Assembly (NCBI RefSeq): GCF_003063505.1
Contig: NZ_NERW01000003.1
Span: 124,001-188,000 of the forward strand
Length of the DNA: 64,000 nt
From: Limnohabitans sp. T6-20
GTDB lineage: Bacteria > Pseudomonadota > Gammaproteobacteria > Burkholderiales > Burkholderiaceae_C
Reading direction: 5' to 3'
The position numbers were made by a program, and so were the translations under genes. A model generated the notes under the pieces. That model ran no database searches and was not told the DNA's origin. It saw only the letters and a list, made by a program, of their open reading frames with translations. Positions 28,743-37,476 of this stretch are shown piece by piece (the first letter of the stretch is position 1; the number at the start of each line of letters is the position of its first letter).

Positions 28743-29450
28743 TCATACGCCCGCCTTTTCTGTAATGGTGCGTTTTTCAATGCGCTTTTCCGGATTCGTG
28801 TTCAGCACAATGCGGTGCACATAAATGCCGGGCAAGTGCACGCTGTCGGGGTGCATCTCGCCGGTCTCGACGATCTCCTCGACCTCGACCACGCAGATCT
28901 TGCCGGCCATGGCCACCGCAGGGTTGAAGTTGCGCGAGGTGTAGCGGAACTGCAGGTTGCCGGACTTGTCGGCGCGGTGCGCTTTGACCAGCGACACGTC
29001 GGGCACCAAAGAGCGCTCCATCACGTAGGTCTCGCCGTCGAACTCGCGCAGCTCCTTGCCCTCGGCCACCAGGGTGCCCACACCGGTCTTGGTGAAGAAG
29101 GCCGGGATGCCCGCGCCGCCCGCACGCAGCTTCTCGGCCAGCGTGCCTTGGGGGGTGAACTCCAAAGCCAGCTCGCCCGCCAGGTACTGACGCTCAAACT
29201 CTTTGTTCTCACCCACATAAGAAGAAATCATCTTCTTGATCTGGCGGGTCTGCAGCAACTTGCCCAGACCGAAGTCATCCACACCCGCGTTGTTGGAAAT
29301 CGCGGTCAGGTTTTGCACACCGCTGTCCTTCAGCGCATCGATCAGGGCTTCGGGAATGCCGCACAGGCCAAAACCGCCCACGCCAATGAGTTGCCCGTCA
29401 GCCACGATGCCCTTCAAGGCCTCGGCTGCGGAAGGAAAAATCTTGTTCAC
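28743..29450 (-). CDS. scoA: 3-oxoacid CoA-transferase subunit A
   Basis: A 235-residue protein with the CoA-transferase I signature DGQLIGVGGFGLCGIPEALI and the NAGVDDFGLGKLL and GNLQFRYTSRNFNP segments. The start is GTG at 29450 with GGAG 6 nt upstream. It is the first gene of scoAB. A palindrome at 29485-29506 in the divergent region is a candidate control site. Confidence 0.92.
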   Translation of the reverse strand: MNKIFPSAAEALKGIVADGQLIGVGGFGLCGIPEALIDALKDSGVQNLTAISNNAGVDDFGLGKLLQTRQIKKMISSYVGENKEFERQYLAGELALEFTPQGTLAEKLRAGGAGIPAFFTKTGVGTLVAEGKELREFDGETYVMERSLVPDVSLVKAHRADKSGNLQFRYTSRNFNPAVAMAGKICVVEVEEIVETGEMHPDSVHLPGIYVHRIVLNTNPEKRIEKRTITEKAGV

Positions 29451-29484
29451 GCCAGACTCCGGTAGAGGATGAAAGCGCTACGAT

Positions 29485-29506
29485 ACTACGTATTCAAATA
29501 CGTAGT
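29485..29506. promoter_or_regulatory. Perfect inverted repeat between scoA and the PAS-LuxR gene
   Basis: ACTACGTAT-TCAA-ATACGTAGT is a perfect 9-bp inverted repeat 35 nt upstream of scoA. A further half site, CGTAG, follows at about 29511-29515. It suits binding by a dimeric regulator, possibly the PAS-LuxR protein encoded next door. Confidence 0.55.
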
Positions 29507-29551
29507 TTTTCGTAGAGGGCGGCCCTTATATGCACGCAACTCACCCCAGTG

Positions 29552-29624
29552 ACATTCGGCTGCAGGGGCAGCCTCCTACAAGACGCGTGATTCCGCGGTG
29601 AGCGCGCGCCCCTGCTTGCGAATC
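29552..29624. repeat. REP-like palindrome pair upstream of the PAS-LuxR gene
   Basis: CATTCGGCTGCAGGGGCAGCC followed by TCCTACA, then GCGCGCGCCCCTGCTTGCGAATC, form a diverged inverted pair of the local REP family. It ends 16 nt before the next ATG and so would lie in that gene's leader. Confidence 0.6.
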
Positions 29625-29640
29625 TGGCAAACACCCAAAA

Positions 29641-30201
29641 ATGAACACAGACATTGACTACCGACTGGCCTTTGACCTGGCCCCTATTGGCATGGTGCTC
29701 TCGCGCAACCGCACCATGGTCGACTGCAACCAACGCGTGTGCGAGATGTTTGGCGTGCCCCGCGAACAACTGATCGGCCAGACCTTTCAGCTGCTCTACC
29801 CCAGCGCCGACGAGTACGAGCGCACGGGCCAGCGCATCACCCCCATCCTGAACGCCAAGGGCGTGTACGCCGACGACCGCGTCATGAAACGGGTGGACGG
29901 GCGCTTCAAGGGCGAAACCTTCTGGTGCCATGTGACAGGCCGGGCCCTGAACCGCGACGCACCACACGAAGCAGGCATCTGGACTTTTGAAGACCTGTCG
30001 GAGCGCAAACCCGTGAAGGCCGAACTCACCGCCCGCGAACGCGAAGTCGCCGCCCACCTGATGGATGGCCTGACCAGCAAAGAGATCGGCAAGGCCTTGG
30101 GCATCAGCCACCGCACGGTGGAGATTTACCGCGTCAAGCTCATGCGCAAATACCAGGCCTCAGGGGCCGCGGATTTGATTCAGAAGTTGATGCGGGGCTG
30201 A
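29641..30201 (+). CDS. PAS-domain LuxR-type transcriptional regulator
   Basis: A 186-residue protein. A PAS sensor lies at residues ~10-115 (LAPIGMVLSRNRTMVDCNQ, then GQTFQLLYPSADEYERTG) and a LuxR/GerE HTH at ~125-185 (LTAREREVAAHLMDGLTSKEIGKAL, ISHRTVEIYRVKLM). It has no receiver domain. It is divergent to scoAB and may control it. No clear ribosome-binding site precedes the ATG. Confidence 0.85.
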   Translation: MNTDIDYRLAFDLAPIGMVLSRNRTMVDCNQRVCEMFGVPREQLIGQTFQLLYPSADEYERTGQRITPILNAKGVYADDRVMKRVDGRFKGETFWCHVTGRALNRDAPHEAGIWTFEDLSERKPVKAELTAREREVAAHLMDGLTSKEIGKALGISHRTVEIYRVKLMRKYQASGAADLIQKLMRG

Positions 30202-30213
30202 ATACCCAAAGAC

Positions 30214-32526
30214 TCAACCACGGGACAAACCCGCCACCCGCCGCAAATGCTGCGCCACCCCACCAAACTGCTGCTCGATCACCGTCAGCCGCTTGAAGCC
30301 ATGGCCCACGACCAGCTCGTCGGTCATGCCCATGCCGCCATGCAGCTGCACCGCGCCCTGCCCCACCAGGCGGGCTGCGCGCAGCACCGTCACATGGGCC
30401 GATGACACCCGCTCGGCGCGGCGCTCCGGGCTGTCGCCAGCCACATCAGCACAAGCCCCCACTGCCGCCGCGGCTTGCACCAGCGCAAGGTACATGTCGG
30501 CCATGCGGTGTTGCAAGGCCTGGAAGGCGGCCAAGGGCTGACCGAACTGTTTGCGTTGGCTGGTGTAGTTCAGTGTGTCGCGCATCAGGGCCTGCATCAC
30601 GCCCACGGCTTCGGCACCTGCGGCCAGGGTGGCGGTGTCCCAGGCTTGCGTGAGTGCGGCCAGCGCATCGCCCTGGCCCAAGACGGCCTGCACGGGCGTT
30701 TGGTCAAAGGCCAACTCGGCAGCCCAGGCACCGTCGATCAAACGCACATCGCGCCGCTGCACGCCGCTGGCTGCGGGGTCGACCAGGCCCATGCGCAGCT
30801 GGCCCGCTTCGTCTCGCGCACTCACCAGCCAGTGCGTGGCTCCGGGCGCGCCGCGCACCAGGGCTTTGCGCCCGCTGATGTGCCACTGGCCGTTCGCCTT
30901 GTGCAAGCGGGCCTGCACCCGGCTCAGGTCGGTGCGGCTTGCGGGCTCGAGCGCCGCCACGGCCAGGCGCACTTGGCCGTCGGCCACGCCTTGCAGCAAA
31001 GCATCGGCCGCAGAGTCGCCCAGCGCTTGCAGCAATGTCGCGCCCAACACGGCGGTGCTGCTGTAGGGTTCGGCCACCAAGGCCGCTCCCAGGGCCTGGC
31101 AAATCAGCATTTGCTCGGGCAAACCACCGCCCAGGCCGCCCAGGCTTTCGGGCAGCGCCGCACCCAAGAGGCCCAGCTCACGGGTGAGGCCTTGCCACAG
31201 CGGCGCAATCGCCTCGGGGCTGGCGATCATCTGTGCGCGTTTGTCGAAGGGCAACTTGTCTTGCAGCCAGCCTTGCAGACTGGCCAAGAGCATGGCCTGC
31301 GTTTCGTCGGTGGGCACCACAGGCTCCACCACCTCGGCGCCCAAAATGTGGCGGGCGATCAGGTTGCGCTGCACTTCGTTGGTGCCGCCATAAATTGAAG
31401 CGGCGCGGTCGTTCAAATACGCACGCGTGGCAAACACCGACTCTTCGGGCACAGGCAGCGCGTGGGCGCTGGCTTCTTCCACCGTCAGGCTGGTGGCGCC
31501 GTAAGGGCCAGCAATGCTCAGGCCCAGCTCGGTCAGATGCTGCTTGAGCTCGGTGGCCAGCAGCTTGCCCATGGACGGCGCAGCAGGCAGCCAGCAAGGC
31601 GGCGCGCCGCCGCCAATGCGCGCGGTCAGCACCTGTTGCTCCCAAGCGTGCAAGGCGTCGATGCGGCACTGCGCGTTGGCCAGGGTCAGGGCGATGTCTT
31701 CCTGCTCGGTGTCCTGGGTGGCAAACGCATCGCGCAAAGAGGCATGAAGCCGCGCCAGACGGCCCCGCAAGAACGGCGCAGAGGAGCCGCCGCGCTCGTG
31801 CTCCAGCAGGTATTTGGCAATGGTCCAGCCCTGGTTTTCTTCGCCGATCAGAGCGTCAGCGGGCACGCGGGCTTCGTCAAAAAAGACCTGGTTGAACTCG
31901 TGGTCGCCCGAGATGCTGATGATCGGCCGGATCTGGATGCCCGGGTTGTTGAGCTCGAACATCAAGAAGCTGATGCCTTGCTGCGGCTTGCCGCTGCTGT
32001 CGGTGCGCACCAGGCAAAACATGTGGGTGGCGCGGTGGGCGTGGGTGGTCCAGATTTTGGAGCCATTGATCACCCACTCGTTGCCTTCACGGCGGGCGCG
32101 GCATTGCAGCGAAGCCAGGTCGGAGCCCGAGCCCGGCTCGCTGTAGCCCTGGCACCAGTAGCTCACGCCGTTGCGGATGTCGGGCAACCAGCGCTCTTTT
32201 TGGGCCTGCGTGCCAAACGCCACCAGCACAGGTGCGGCCATCACCAGGCCCAGGGGCGAGACCTTGGGGGCGTCGGCTGCCGCCATCTCGCTGGCAAAAA
32301 TGTCGTGTTGGCGCGGCGTCCAGCCGCAGCCGCCCCACTCTGCAGGCCAGTGTGGCGCAGCCCAGCCGCGCTTGGCCAGAATCCGCTGCCACGGGATGCC
32401 CACCTCGTAGTCCGAAAAAATGCCCGAGGTGCGGTGCCCGCCCAGACGGATCTCGTCGGTCAGCTCGGCAGCCAAAAAGGCGCGCACTTCGTCGCGGAAA
32501 GCTAGCTCTTCTTTGCTCAGGTTCAT
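30214..32526 (-). CDS. Fused tandem acyl-CoA dehydrogenase
   Basis: A 770-residue protein made of two acyl-CoA dehydrogenase halves. Half one (residues ~5-395) has WPAEWGGCGWTPRQ, CQGYSEPGSGSDLASLQ and the C-terminal RAASIYGGTNEVQRNL; the residue matching the usual catalytic Glu of medium-chain enzymes is Gly. Half two (~410-770) contains LGGGLPEQMLICQALG, GRKALVRGAPGATHWL and LHGGMGMTDELVVGHGFKRL. It resembles the paired-subunit dehydrogenases used on bulky (steroid or branched) CoA esters, here in one chain. FAD and ETF dependence is assumed from the family. ATG 32526 has GGAG upstream. Confidence 0.85.
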   Translation of the reverse strand: MNLSKEELAFRDEVRAFLAAELTDEIRLGGHRTSGIFSDYEVGIPWQRILAKRGWAAPHWPAEWGGCGWTPRQHDIFASEMAAADAPKVSPLGLVMAAPVLVAFGTQAQKERWLPDIRNGVSYWCQGYSEPGSGSDLASLQCRARREGNEWVINGSKIWTTHAHRATHMFCLVRTDSSGKPQQGISFLMFELNNPGIQIRPIISISGDHEFNQVFFDEARVPADALIGEENQGWTIAKYLLEHERGGSSAPFLRGRLARLHASLRDAFATQDTEQEDIALTLANAQCRIDALHAWEQQVLTARIGGGAPPCWLPAAPSMGKLLATELKQHLTELGLSIAGPYGATSLTVEEASAHALPVPEESVFATRAYLNDRAASIYGGTNEVQRNLIARHILGAEVVEPVVPTDETQAMLLASLQGWLQDKLPFDKRAQMIASPEAIAPLWQGLTRELGLLGAALPESLGGLGGGLPEQMLICQALGAALVAEPYSSTAVLGATLLQALGDSAADALLQGVADGQVRLAVAALEPASRTDLSRVQARLHKANGQWHISGRKALVRGAPGATHWLVSARDEAGQLRMGLVDPAASGVQRRDVRLIDGAWAAELAFDQTPVQAVLGQGDALAALTQAWDTATLAAGAEAVGVMQALMRDTLNYTSQRKQFGQPLAAFQALQHRMADMYLALVQAAAAVGACADVAGDSPERRAERVSSAHVTVLRAARLVGQGAVQLHGGMGMTDELVVGHGFKRLTVIEQQFGGVAQHLRRVAGLSRG

Positions 32527-32596
32527 GGGGACTTTGCTCCAAGGGACGGAAAGAAAAGGCCGCCATCGCAAGATGGCGACCCGGTCAATGACAGGT

Positions 32597-33268
32597 TCAG
32601 AAACCGACGTAACGCACGAAGTTGGCTTCGTCTTCGCGCACCGACTTGACGGTGTTGGCCACAAAGGACTCGTCCGGGTAGCCCATGGCGATGCAAATCA
32701 TGATGTTTTGGTCGTCCGGAATGCCCGCGTGCTCGCGCACCACGGCCGACTGCATGATGCCCTGGCCGTTGATCACGGTGCCCAGGCCCCGCTCCCAGGC
32801 GGCCAGCACGATGGCGTGCGACAAAGCCCCCAGGTCAAATTGGCTGATGGCGGCGGGCTCCAGGTATTTGTCGTAGGTCAGCACCAAGGACACAGGCGCA
32901 TCGAACTGCCGAAAACCCCGCATCACCCAATCGGTGCGGCGCTCTTTGTCGTCACGGGCGATGCCCATGGCGTCGAACAGCTGGATCGCGATGTCCACCT
33001 GGCGCTTGCGGTGGATGCCCTCGTAGGCCTCTTTCATCGGGAAGTCGCGCTTGGGCGGCACGCCCTTGACCATGTTCTCGGTGTTGCCCCGGCGGATGCG
33101 CTCAAGCGGCTCACCCGTGACCACATGCACATGCCAGGGCTGCGTGTTCATCGACGAGGGCGACCATTTGGCCACCGCAATAATCTCTTCGATCACCTCG
33201 CGGGGGACCGGTTTTTGTTGGTAGCCGCGAACGCTTTTGCGGGCTTTGATGAGTTCTGAAAATTCCAT
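32597..33268 (-). CDS. Nitroreductase-family FMN oxidoreductase
   Basis: A 223-residue protein with the nitroreductase pattern: ARKSVRGYQQKPVPREVIEEII near the N-terminus, AKWSPSSMNTQPWHVHVV as the FMN-binding region and a C-terminal IAMGYPDESFVANT. It probably reduces nitro groups, quinones or enoates with NAD(P)H; the substrate is unknown. It is 70 nt upstream of the acyl-CoA dehydrogenase gene on the same strand and may share its operon. Confidence 0.85.
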   Translation of the reverse strand: MEFSELIKARKSVRGYQQKPVPREVIEEIIAVAKWSPSSMNTQPWHVHVVTGEPLERIRRGNTENMVKGVPPKRDFPMKEAYEGIHRKRQVDIAIQLFDAMGIARDDKERRTDWVMRGFRQFDAPVSLVLTYDKYLEPAAISQFDLGALSHAIVLAAWERGLGTVINGQGIMQSAVVREHAGIPDDQNIMICIAMGYPDESFVANTVKSVREDEANFVRYVGF

Positions 33269-33349
33269 GGGTGTTGTGTCTCCTCACCCGAGAATGGGTG
33301 AAAAGACGCCCCCCGTCAATGCGCGCTTGTTGCCTTGGTTACTCGGGCA

Positions 33350-33775
33350 TCAGCCCTGGGCTTGCACCACTTCGGTGACGCTGCGAAAGGCGTCGATGGC
33401 CGTCGGGAAGCCGCAGTACACGGTGGCGTGCAGCATGACTTCGCGCAGCTCTTCGGGTGTGGCGCCGTTGTTCAGGGCGCCACGCGCATGGGCTTTGAGT
33501 TCTTGCTGCTTGCCCAATGCGGTGAGCATGGCCACGGTGATCAGGCTGCGGGTCTTCAGGTCCAAGCCCGGACGTTGCCAAACATTGCCCCAAGCATTGC
33601 GGGTGATGAACTCCTGCATGGGCAGGGTGAAGTCGGTGGCGGCGCCCAGGGCGCGCTCCACGTATTCGGGCCCCATGACTTGAGCGCGGGTGGTGAGACC
33701 CGCCTGAAAGGCGGCGTCATCGGGGTGCGCCTCGCGGGCTTGCTCGATGTTTGAAAGTGCGGGTGTGTTGGACAT
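33350..33775 (-). CDS. Carboxymuconolactone decarboxylase-family protein (PcaC/AhpD-like)
   Basis: A 141-residue protein. The CMD core is RNAWGNVWQRPGLDLKTRSL followed by NNGATPEELREVMLHATVYCGFPTA. It resembles gamma-carboxymuconolactone decarboxylase. There is no CxxC pair, so peroxidase activity is not expected. No other protocatechuate-pathway genes are nearby, so PcaC function is not claimed. It is divergent to the AhpD-type gene at 33834. Confidence 0.8.
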   Translation of the reverse strand: MSNTPALSNIEQAREAHPDDAAFQAGLTTRAQVMGPEYVERALGAATDFTLPMQEFITRNAWGNVWQRPGLDLKTRSLITVAMLTALGKQQELKAHARGALNNGATPEELREVMLHATVYCGFPTAIDAFRSVTEVVQAQG

Positions 33776-33833
33776 GACAGGCTCCTGAAATGTCTCTGAG
33801 CATAATCAAAAGCATCAACCCAATGGAGACACC

Positions 33834-34442
33834 ATGAGCACACCACCCACCCCACGCTACCCGGCCCCTGAAATCAATGACTTGCCCGAAGACATCAAAG
33901 CCAAGGTGCTGGAAGTGCAGGAAAAAGCCGGGTTTGTGCCCAATGTGTTTTTGGCCTTTGCGCGTCGCCCAGCCGAGTGGCGCGCGTTTTTTGCCTACCA
34001 CGATGCCCTGATGGTGCCCGAGTCGGTCGGGCGTGAAAGCGGCCTGACCAAGGGCGAGCGCGAGATGATCGTGACCACCACCAGCGCGGCCAACCACTGC
34101 CTGTATTGCGTGGTGGCACATGGCGCGATCTTGCGCATTTATGAAAAGAAACCGCTGGTGGCCGATCAGGTGGCCATCAACCACCGCAAGGCCGACATCA
34201 GCCCCCGCCAGCGCGCCATGCTGGACTTTGCGATGAAGGTCTGCCAGCACTCCGACCAGGTGGAAGACGCCGACTTTGCTGCCCTGCACGCGCACGGCTT
34301 CAACGACGAAGACATCTGGGACATCGCGGCGATCACCGCGTTCTTTGGGCTCTCCAACCGCATGGCCAGCTTCAGCGGCATGATGCCCAACCCCGAGTTT
34401 TACCTGATGGGCCGCGCGCCCAAGGCCAAACCTGCCGCCTGA
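33834..34442 (+). CDS. Peroxidase-related AhpD-type protein
   Basis: A 202-residue protein. It contains the redox motif CLYCVVAH (Cys89, Cys92, His96) in the AhpD fold and FGLSNRMASFSGMMPNPEFY near the C-terminus, typical of uncharacterised peroxidase-related enzymes. GGAG precedes the ATG. Its 3' end overlaps the convergent TetR gene by 43 nt. Confidence 0.82.
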   Translation: MSTPPTPRYPAPEINDLPEDIKAKVLEVQEKAGFVPNVFLAFARRPAEWRAFFAYHDALMVPESVGRESGLTKGEREMIVTTTSAANHCLYCVVAHGAILRIYEKKPLVADQVAINHRKADISPRQRAMLDFAMKVCQHSDQVEDADFAALHAHGFNDEDIWDIAAITAFFGLSNRMASFSGMMPNPEFYLMGRAPKAKPAA

Positions 34443-35101
34443 GCGGGCCGGGCCAGCAAGGCCCAGGCCATTTGGGTCAAGGCGTCTTCAAACGCCGGGC
34501 TGCCCAACAGGGGCGACTTTTCCAGACTGGCGCTGCGCAAGGTGCCAATCACCGAGCGGGTCAGCACAAACATTTGCGCGGTGCTGGGCAGTTGCAACGC
34601 GGGGTGAGCGATCCGCTCAAAAAAGATGGCCAGTCGGTCGGCCACTTGACGCACGGCGTTGGCCGTCTCGTCGGGTTTTTCCAGTGTCCAGCCCAGACGG
34701 ATCAAGGTCTGGCTCAGGCCTTTGCCCTTGGCGAAACCGTGCAGCAGGATGTGGATGGCTTTGCCCAAGAGTTCACGGCCGTCCATTTGCTGCACATCGG
34801 CACGGGTTTCGAGCGCACTGAGATAGCCCTCCAGCTCTTGCAGCACCAGATCCTGACCCCGAGCGGCCATGGCGCGCACCAACATCTCCTTGCTGGGGAA
34901 ATACTGATACAGCGTGCCGATCGAAAAACCTGCCGCCGCAGCGACCTTGTTGGTCGTCAAACCGGCTTCGCCCTCTTTGTCCAAAATCTGAGCAGCGGCC
35001 TTGAAAAGGGTCTGAATGGTTTGCTGCGCACGGGCTTGGGTGGGCTCTCGCCTCTGGCTGAGCTTGGGCTCTGACGTGGTTTTGGGTTTGATCGTTGCCA
35101 T
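34400..35101 (-). CDS. TetR/AcrR-family regulator
   Basis: A 233-residue protein with an N-terminal TetR HTH (TLFKAAAQILDKEGEAGLTT, VAAAAGFSIGTLYQYFPSKEMLVRAM, residues ~28-80) and a variable ligand-binding C-terminus. It is divergent to the diiron-type hydrolase at 35198; the intergenic region has a GAATA-N7-TATTC inverted repeat. It may control fatty-acid or xenobiotic genes on both sides; the ligand is unknown. Confidence 0.9.
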   Translation of the reverse strand: MATIKPKTTSEPKLSQRREPTQARAQQTIQTLFKAAAQILDKEGEAGLTTNKVAAAAGFSIGTLYQYFPSKEMLVRAMAARGQDLVLQELEGYLSALETRADVQQMDGRELLGKAIHILLHGFAKGKGLSQTLIRLGWTLEKPDETANAVRQVADRLAIFFERIAHPALQLPSTAQMFVLTRSVIGTLRSASLEKSPLLGSPAFEDALTQMAWALLARPAQAAGLALGARPIR

Positions 35102-35157
35102 CTGAAGGTCTTTTCAAAATCTGAGCAGTTTGCGAGTTGTGATGCGTCAAAAAACCT

Positions 35158-35174
35158 GAATAATGCTCATATTC
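35158..35174. promoter_or_regulatory. Candidate TetR operator
   Basis: GAATA-N7-TATTC lies in the 96-nt divergent region between the TetR gene and the hydrolase gene, 24 nt upstream of the latter. The arms are short, so support is modest. Confidence 0.35.
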
Positions 35175-35197
35175 TGACGGATTCGAGAAACTGCCAC

Positions 35198-36082
35198 ATG
35201 AACAACACCCACCACGCCCCCACCGACCTCACCGTTCGCCGCTTGGCCGTGGACTTGAGCCAAGGCTTTTCACGGCACTGGAACGGCGGCGATGCCTTTC
35301 TGACGGCTTATGCCAACGCTTTGTCGATGAGCTTTCCTGTAGGCGAGCAATTTTTCATCGACTCGGTCAAAAACGGTGCCAAGGTCTTGCCCGACACGCC
35401 GGAGAATGCCGACCTGAAAGGTGTTGCCAAAGGTTTTATTGGCCAAGAAGCCACGCACCGTCATTTGCATGGACTGTACAACGCCCACCTGGAAAAACAG
35501 GGTTTGGTCAACCACTGGGGTCCACGGGCGGATCGCCGCATGCAAATGGGGCGTGAGCAATTCTTCAGTCAAAGCGACAAAGGCTACCTGCACGAACTCG
35601 CCATCACGGCTGCGTTTGAGCATTTCACCTCCATCTTTGGCGACCTGACGCTGGAACGCATGGACCAAGCCGGAGACTGGTTTGCGGGCGCAGAAGAGCC
35701 CCTCAAAACCCTGTGGCGCTGGCACGCCGCAGAAGAATCCGAGCACAAATGCGTGGCGTTTGACCTGTACCAGCGCCTGGGTGGCAACCACACCTGGCGC
35801 ATGCGCTGGTTTTGGTATGTGACGGTCCAGTTCAGCACGGACGTGCTGCGCCAAACCGTCAACAACCTGTGGCATGACAAAACGCTCTTCAAGCCTTCCA
35901 CTTGGTGGTCGGCCAGCAAGTTCTTGTTCGGTCGGCAAGGCATGGTCTGGCGTGTGGCCAAGCCGGTTTGGGCATACACCCGCAAAGACTTTCATCCCAT
36001 ACAGGTGGGCCACCCGACCCAAGCCAACGATTGGCTCACACACCACGCTGACCAATGGACAGCGGTGGGGGCCAAGGCCTGA
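35198..36082 (+). CDS. Predicted metal-dependent hydrolase (diiron-type, PF10118-like)
   Basis: A 294-residue protein. Ferritin-like metal-ligand motifs are visible: GQEATHRHLH near residue 80, ITAAFEHFTSIFGDLTLE near 135, and HAAEESEHKCVAFDLY near 185. This pattern matches the COG3687 'metal-dependent hydrolase' family, whose true reaction is unclear. It is followed by a strong terminator. Its position next to TetR and acyl-CoA genes suggests a role in lipid metabolism. Confidence 0.78.
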   Translation: MNNTHHAPTDLTVRRLAVDLSQGFSRHWNGGDAFLTAYANALSMSFPVGEQFFIDSVKNGAKVLPDTPENADLKGVAKGFIGQEATHRHLHGLYNAHLEKQGLVNHWGPRADRRMQMGREQFFSQSDKGYLHELAITAAFEHFTSIFGDLTLERMDQAGDWFAGAEEPLKTLWRWHAAEESEHKCVAFDLYQRLGGNHTWRMRWFWYVTVQFSTDVLRQTVNNLWHDKTLFKPSTWWSASKFLFGRQGMVWRVAKPVWAYTRKDFHPIQVGHPTQANDWLTHHADQWTAVGAKA

Positions 36083-36099
36083 GCGCAGCGCTTGGGCCA

Positions 36100-36129
36100 G
36101 TCACGCCCGTGGTCAGGGCGTGACTTTTT
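36100..36129 (+). terminator. Rho-independent terminator
   Basis: GTCACGCCC-N7-GGGCGTGAC is a perfect 9-bp stem followed by TTTTT. It overlaps the last codons of the convergent thioesterase gene. Confidence 0.85.
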
Positions 36130-36535
36130 CGCGTACCCAGTCGGGTAAGTCCACCGCTTTTTGTTTCGGAAAGTCCACCCAAATGGTGGTGGCGCCGCCC
36201 GCTGCATCCACGCGGCCGGGCTGGTCCACCCGCTCGAGCGTGCACCAGCTTTCAAACGTGGTGCGGCCCGGATCGCTCACATACATCTTGGCCAGGATGT
36301 CGCCGGGGTATTCAAACTGCCGGTAGAAGTTGCAAAAGGCATTGACGATCACCGGCCCCTCACCCAGAGGGTTCAGCACAAAGCCGATTTTGTCGAACCA
36401 GTCGATCCGCACCGACTCCAGGTACCGAAAGTAAACCGTGTTGTTGACATGGCCCATGGCGTCCATGTCGCCCCAGCGGATGGGGATGACCATCTCGTGA
36501 ACGAGTTTCTTGTGCTCAGGCAACTCCAGCTTCAT
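36113..36535 (-). CDS. 4HBT/YbgC-like acyl-CoA thioesterase
   Basis: A 140-residue hot-dog protein. It has the motif RWGDMDAMGHVNNTVYFRYLE, where the Asp of GDMDAMGHVNN is the usual catalytic residue, and NFYRQFEYPGD. It hydrolyses acyl-CoA esters; chain specificity unknown. It lies 11 nt downstream of the SDR gene on the same strand and is probably its operon partner. Confidence 0.88.
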   Translation of the reverse strand: MKLELPEHKKLVHEMVIPIRWGDMDAMGHVNNTVYFRYLESVRIDWFDKIGFVLNPLGEGPVIVNAFCNFYRQFEYPGDILAKMYVSDPGRTTFESWCTLERVDQPGRVDAAGGATTIWVDFPKQKAVDLPDWVREKVTP

Positions 36536-36546
36536 GGCTCAGCTCC

Positions 36547-37329
36547 TCAAACAGCAAATCCATCGTCGGCCGAAATGACCGCGCCATTGATGAAATGGCT
36601 CTGGTCGCTGGCCAGCATGACCAGCAAAGCGTCCAGGTCCTGCGGCTGGCCCACGCGCTTGCGGGGCAGCATGCTGATGAGTTTTTGGCCCTGCTCGGTT
36701 TGCCAATGGTGGTGGTTGATTTCGGTGTCGATGTAGCCCGGACAAACCGCATTCACGTTGATGCCAAAACGCCCCCACTCCACCGCAAAGGCTTTGGTCA
36801 TCTGGATCACGGCGGCCTTGCTCATGCAATACACCCCAATTTGCGGCAGCACTTTGAGGCCCGCCATCGAGGCAATGTTGATGATGCGCCCGCCCGTGAA
36901 GCTGCCTGGCGCGGCCCCTTTGGCGCGCGCCAGCATGCGTTTGCCCACCTCTTGCGCCACAAAAAATGCGCCACGCACATTGGTGTTCATGATGAAGTCG
37001 TAATCTTCTTCGGTCACGTCCTGGATGCGCTGGGTGGTGCTCACACCCGAGTTGTTGACGAGGATGTCGATGCTGCCCATTTCGGTTTCGGCATGGGCCA
37101 CGGCGGCTGCAATGCTGTGCCGGTCGGTCACGTCCATCTCGACCACATGGGCATCACCCCCTGCAGCTTCGATTTCGGAGCGCAGGTCTTTCAGCTTTTC
37201 AACCCGCCGGCTGGCCAGCACCACGCCAGCACCGGCGGCAGCCAGCGTTTTGGCAAATTGGGCACCCAAACCACCCGATGCGCCGGTGACAAAAGCCACG
37301 CGGCCCGACAAATCAATTTCATAAGCCAT
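36547..37329 (-). CDS. Short-chain dehydrogenase/reductase
   Basis: A 260-residue classical SDR. It shows the NAD(P) motif TGASGGLGAQFA, NNSG in place of the usual NNAG, the Ser of NIASMAG, catalytic YCMSK, and PGYIDTE. It probably acts on a 3-hydroxyacyl-CoA or similar alcohol. ATG 37329 with GAAGG is chosen; the frame runs far upstream but that part is antisense to the ETF-QO gene. Confidence 0.88.
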   Translation of the reverse strand: MAYEIDLSGRVAFVTGASGGLGAQFAKTLAAAGAGVVLASRRVEKLKDLRSEIEAAGGDAHVVEMDVTDRHSIAAAVAHAETEMGSIDILVNNSGVSTTQRIQDVTEEDYDFIMNTNVRGAFFVAQEVGKRMLARAKGAAPGSFTGGRIINIASMAGLKVLPQIGVYCMSKAAVIQMTKAFAVEWGRFGINVNAVCPGYIDTEINHHHWQTEQGQKLISMLPRKRVGQPQDLDALLVMLASDQSHFINGAVISADDGFAV

Positions 37330-37476
37330 GGTAAATCCTTCAAAGGGGTACATGCCCGCTGTTGCCAACGGGTGACACCATTGTGCGGGGGAACGCCCTT
37401 TCTGCCGCATAAAATGAGTCACACGCCCGACACGCCCGTGTTGGCCCCGAATCCACAACTTCAAACAGAGACGTTC

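Noticed and set aside
33350..33775. pcaC of the protocatechuate pathway
   Set aside because: Family fit only; no other pca genes surround it, so a specific role is not assigned.
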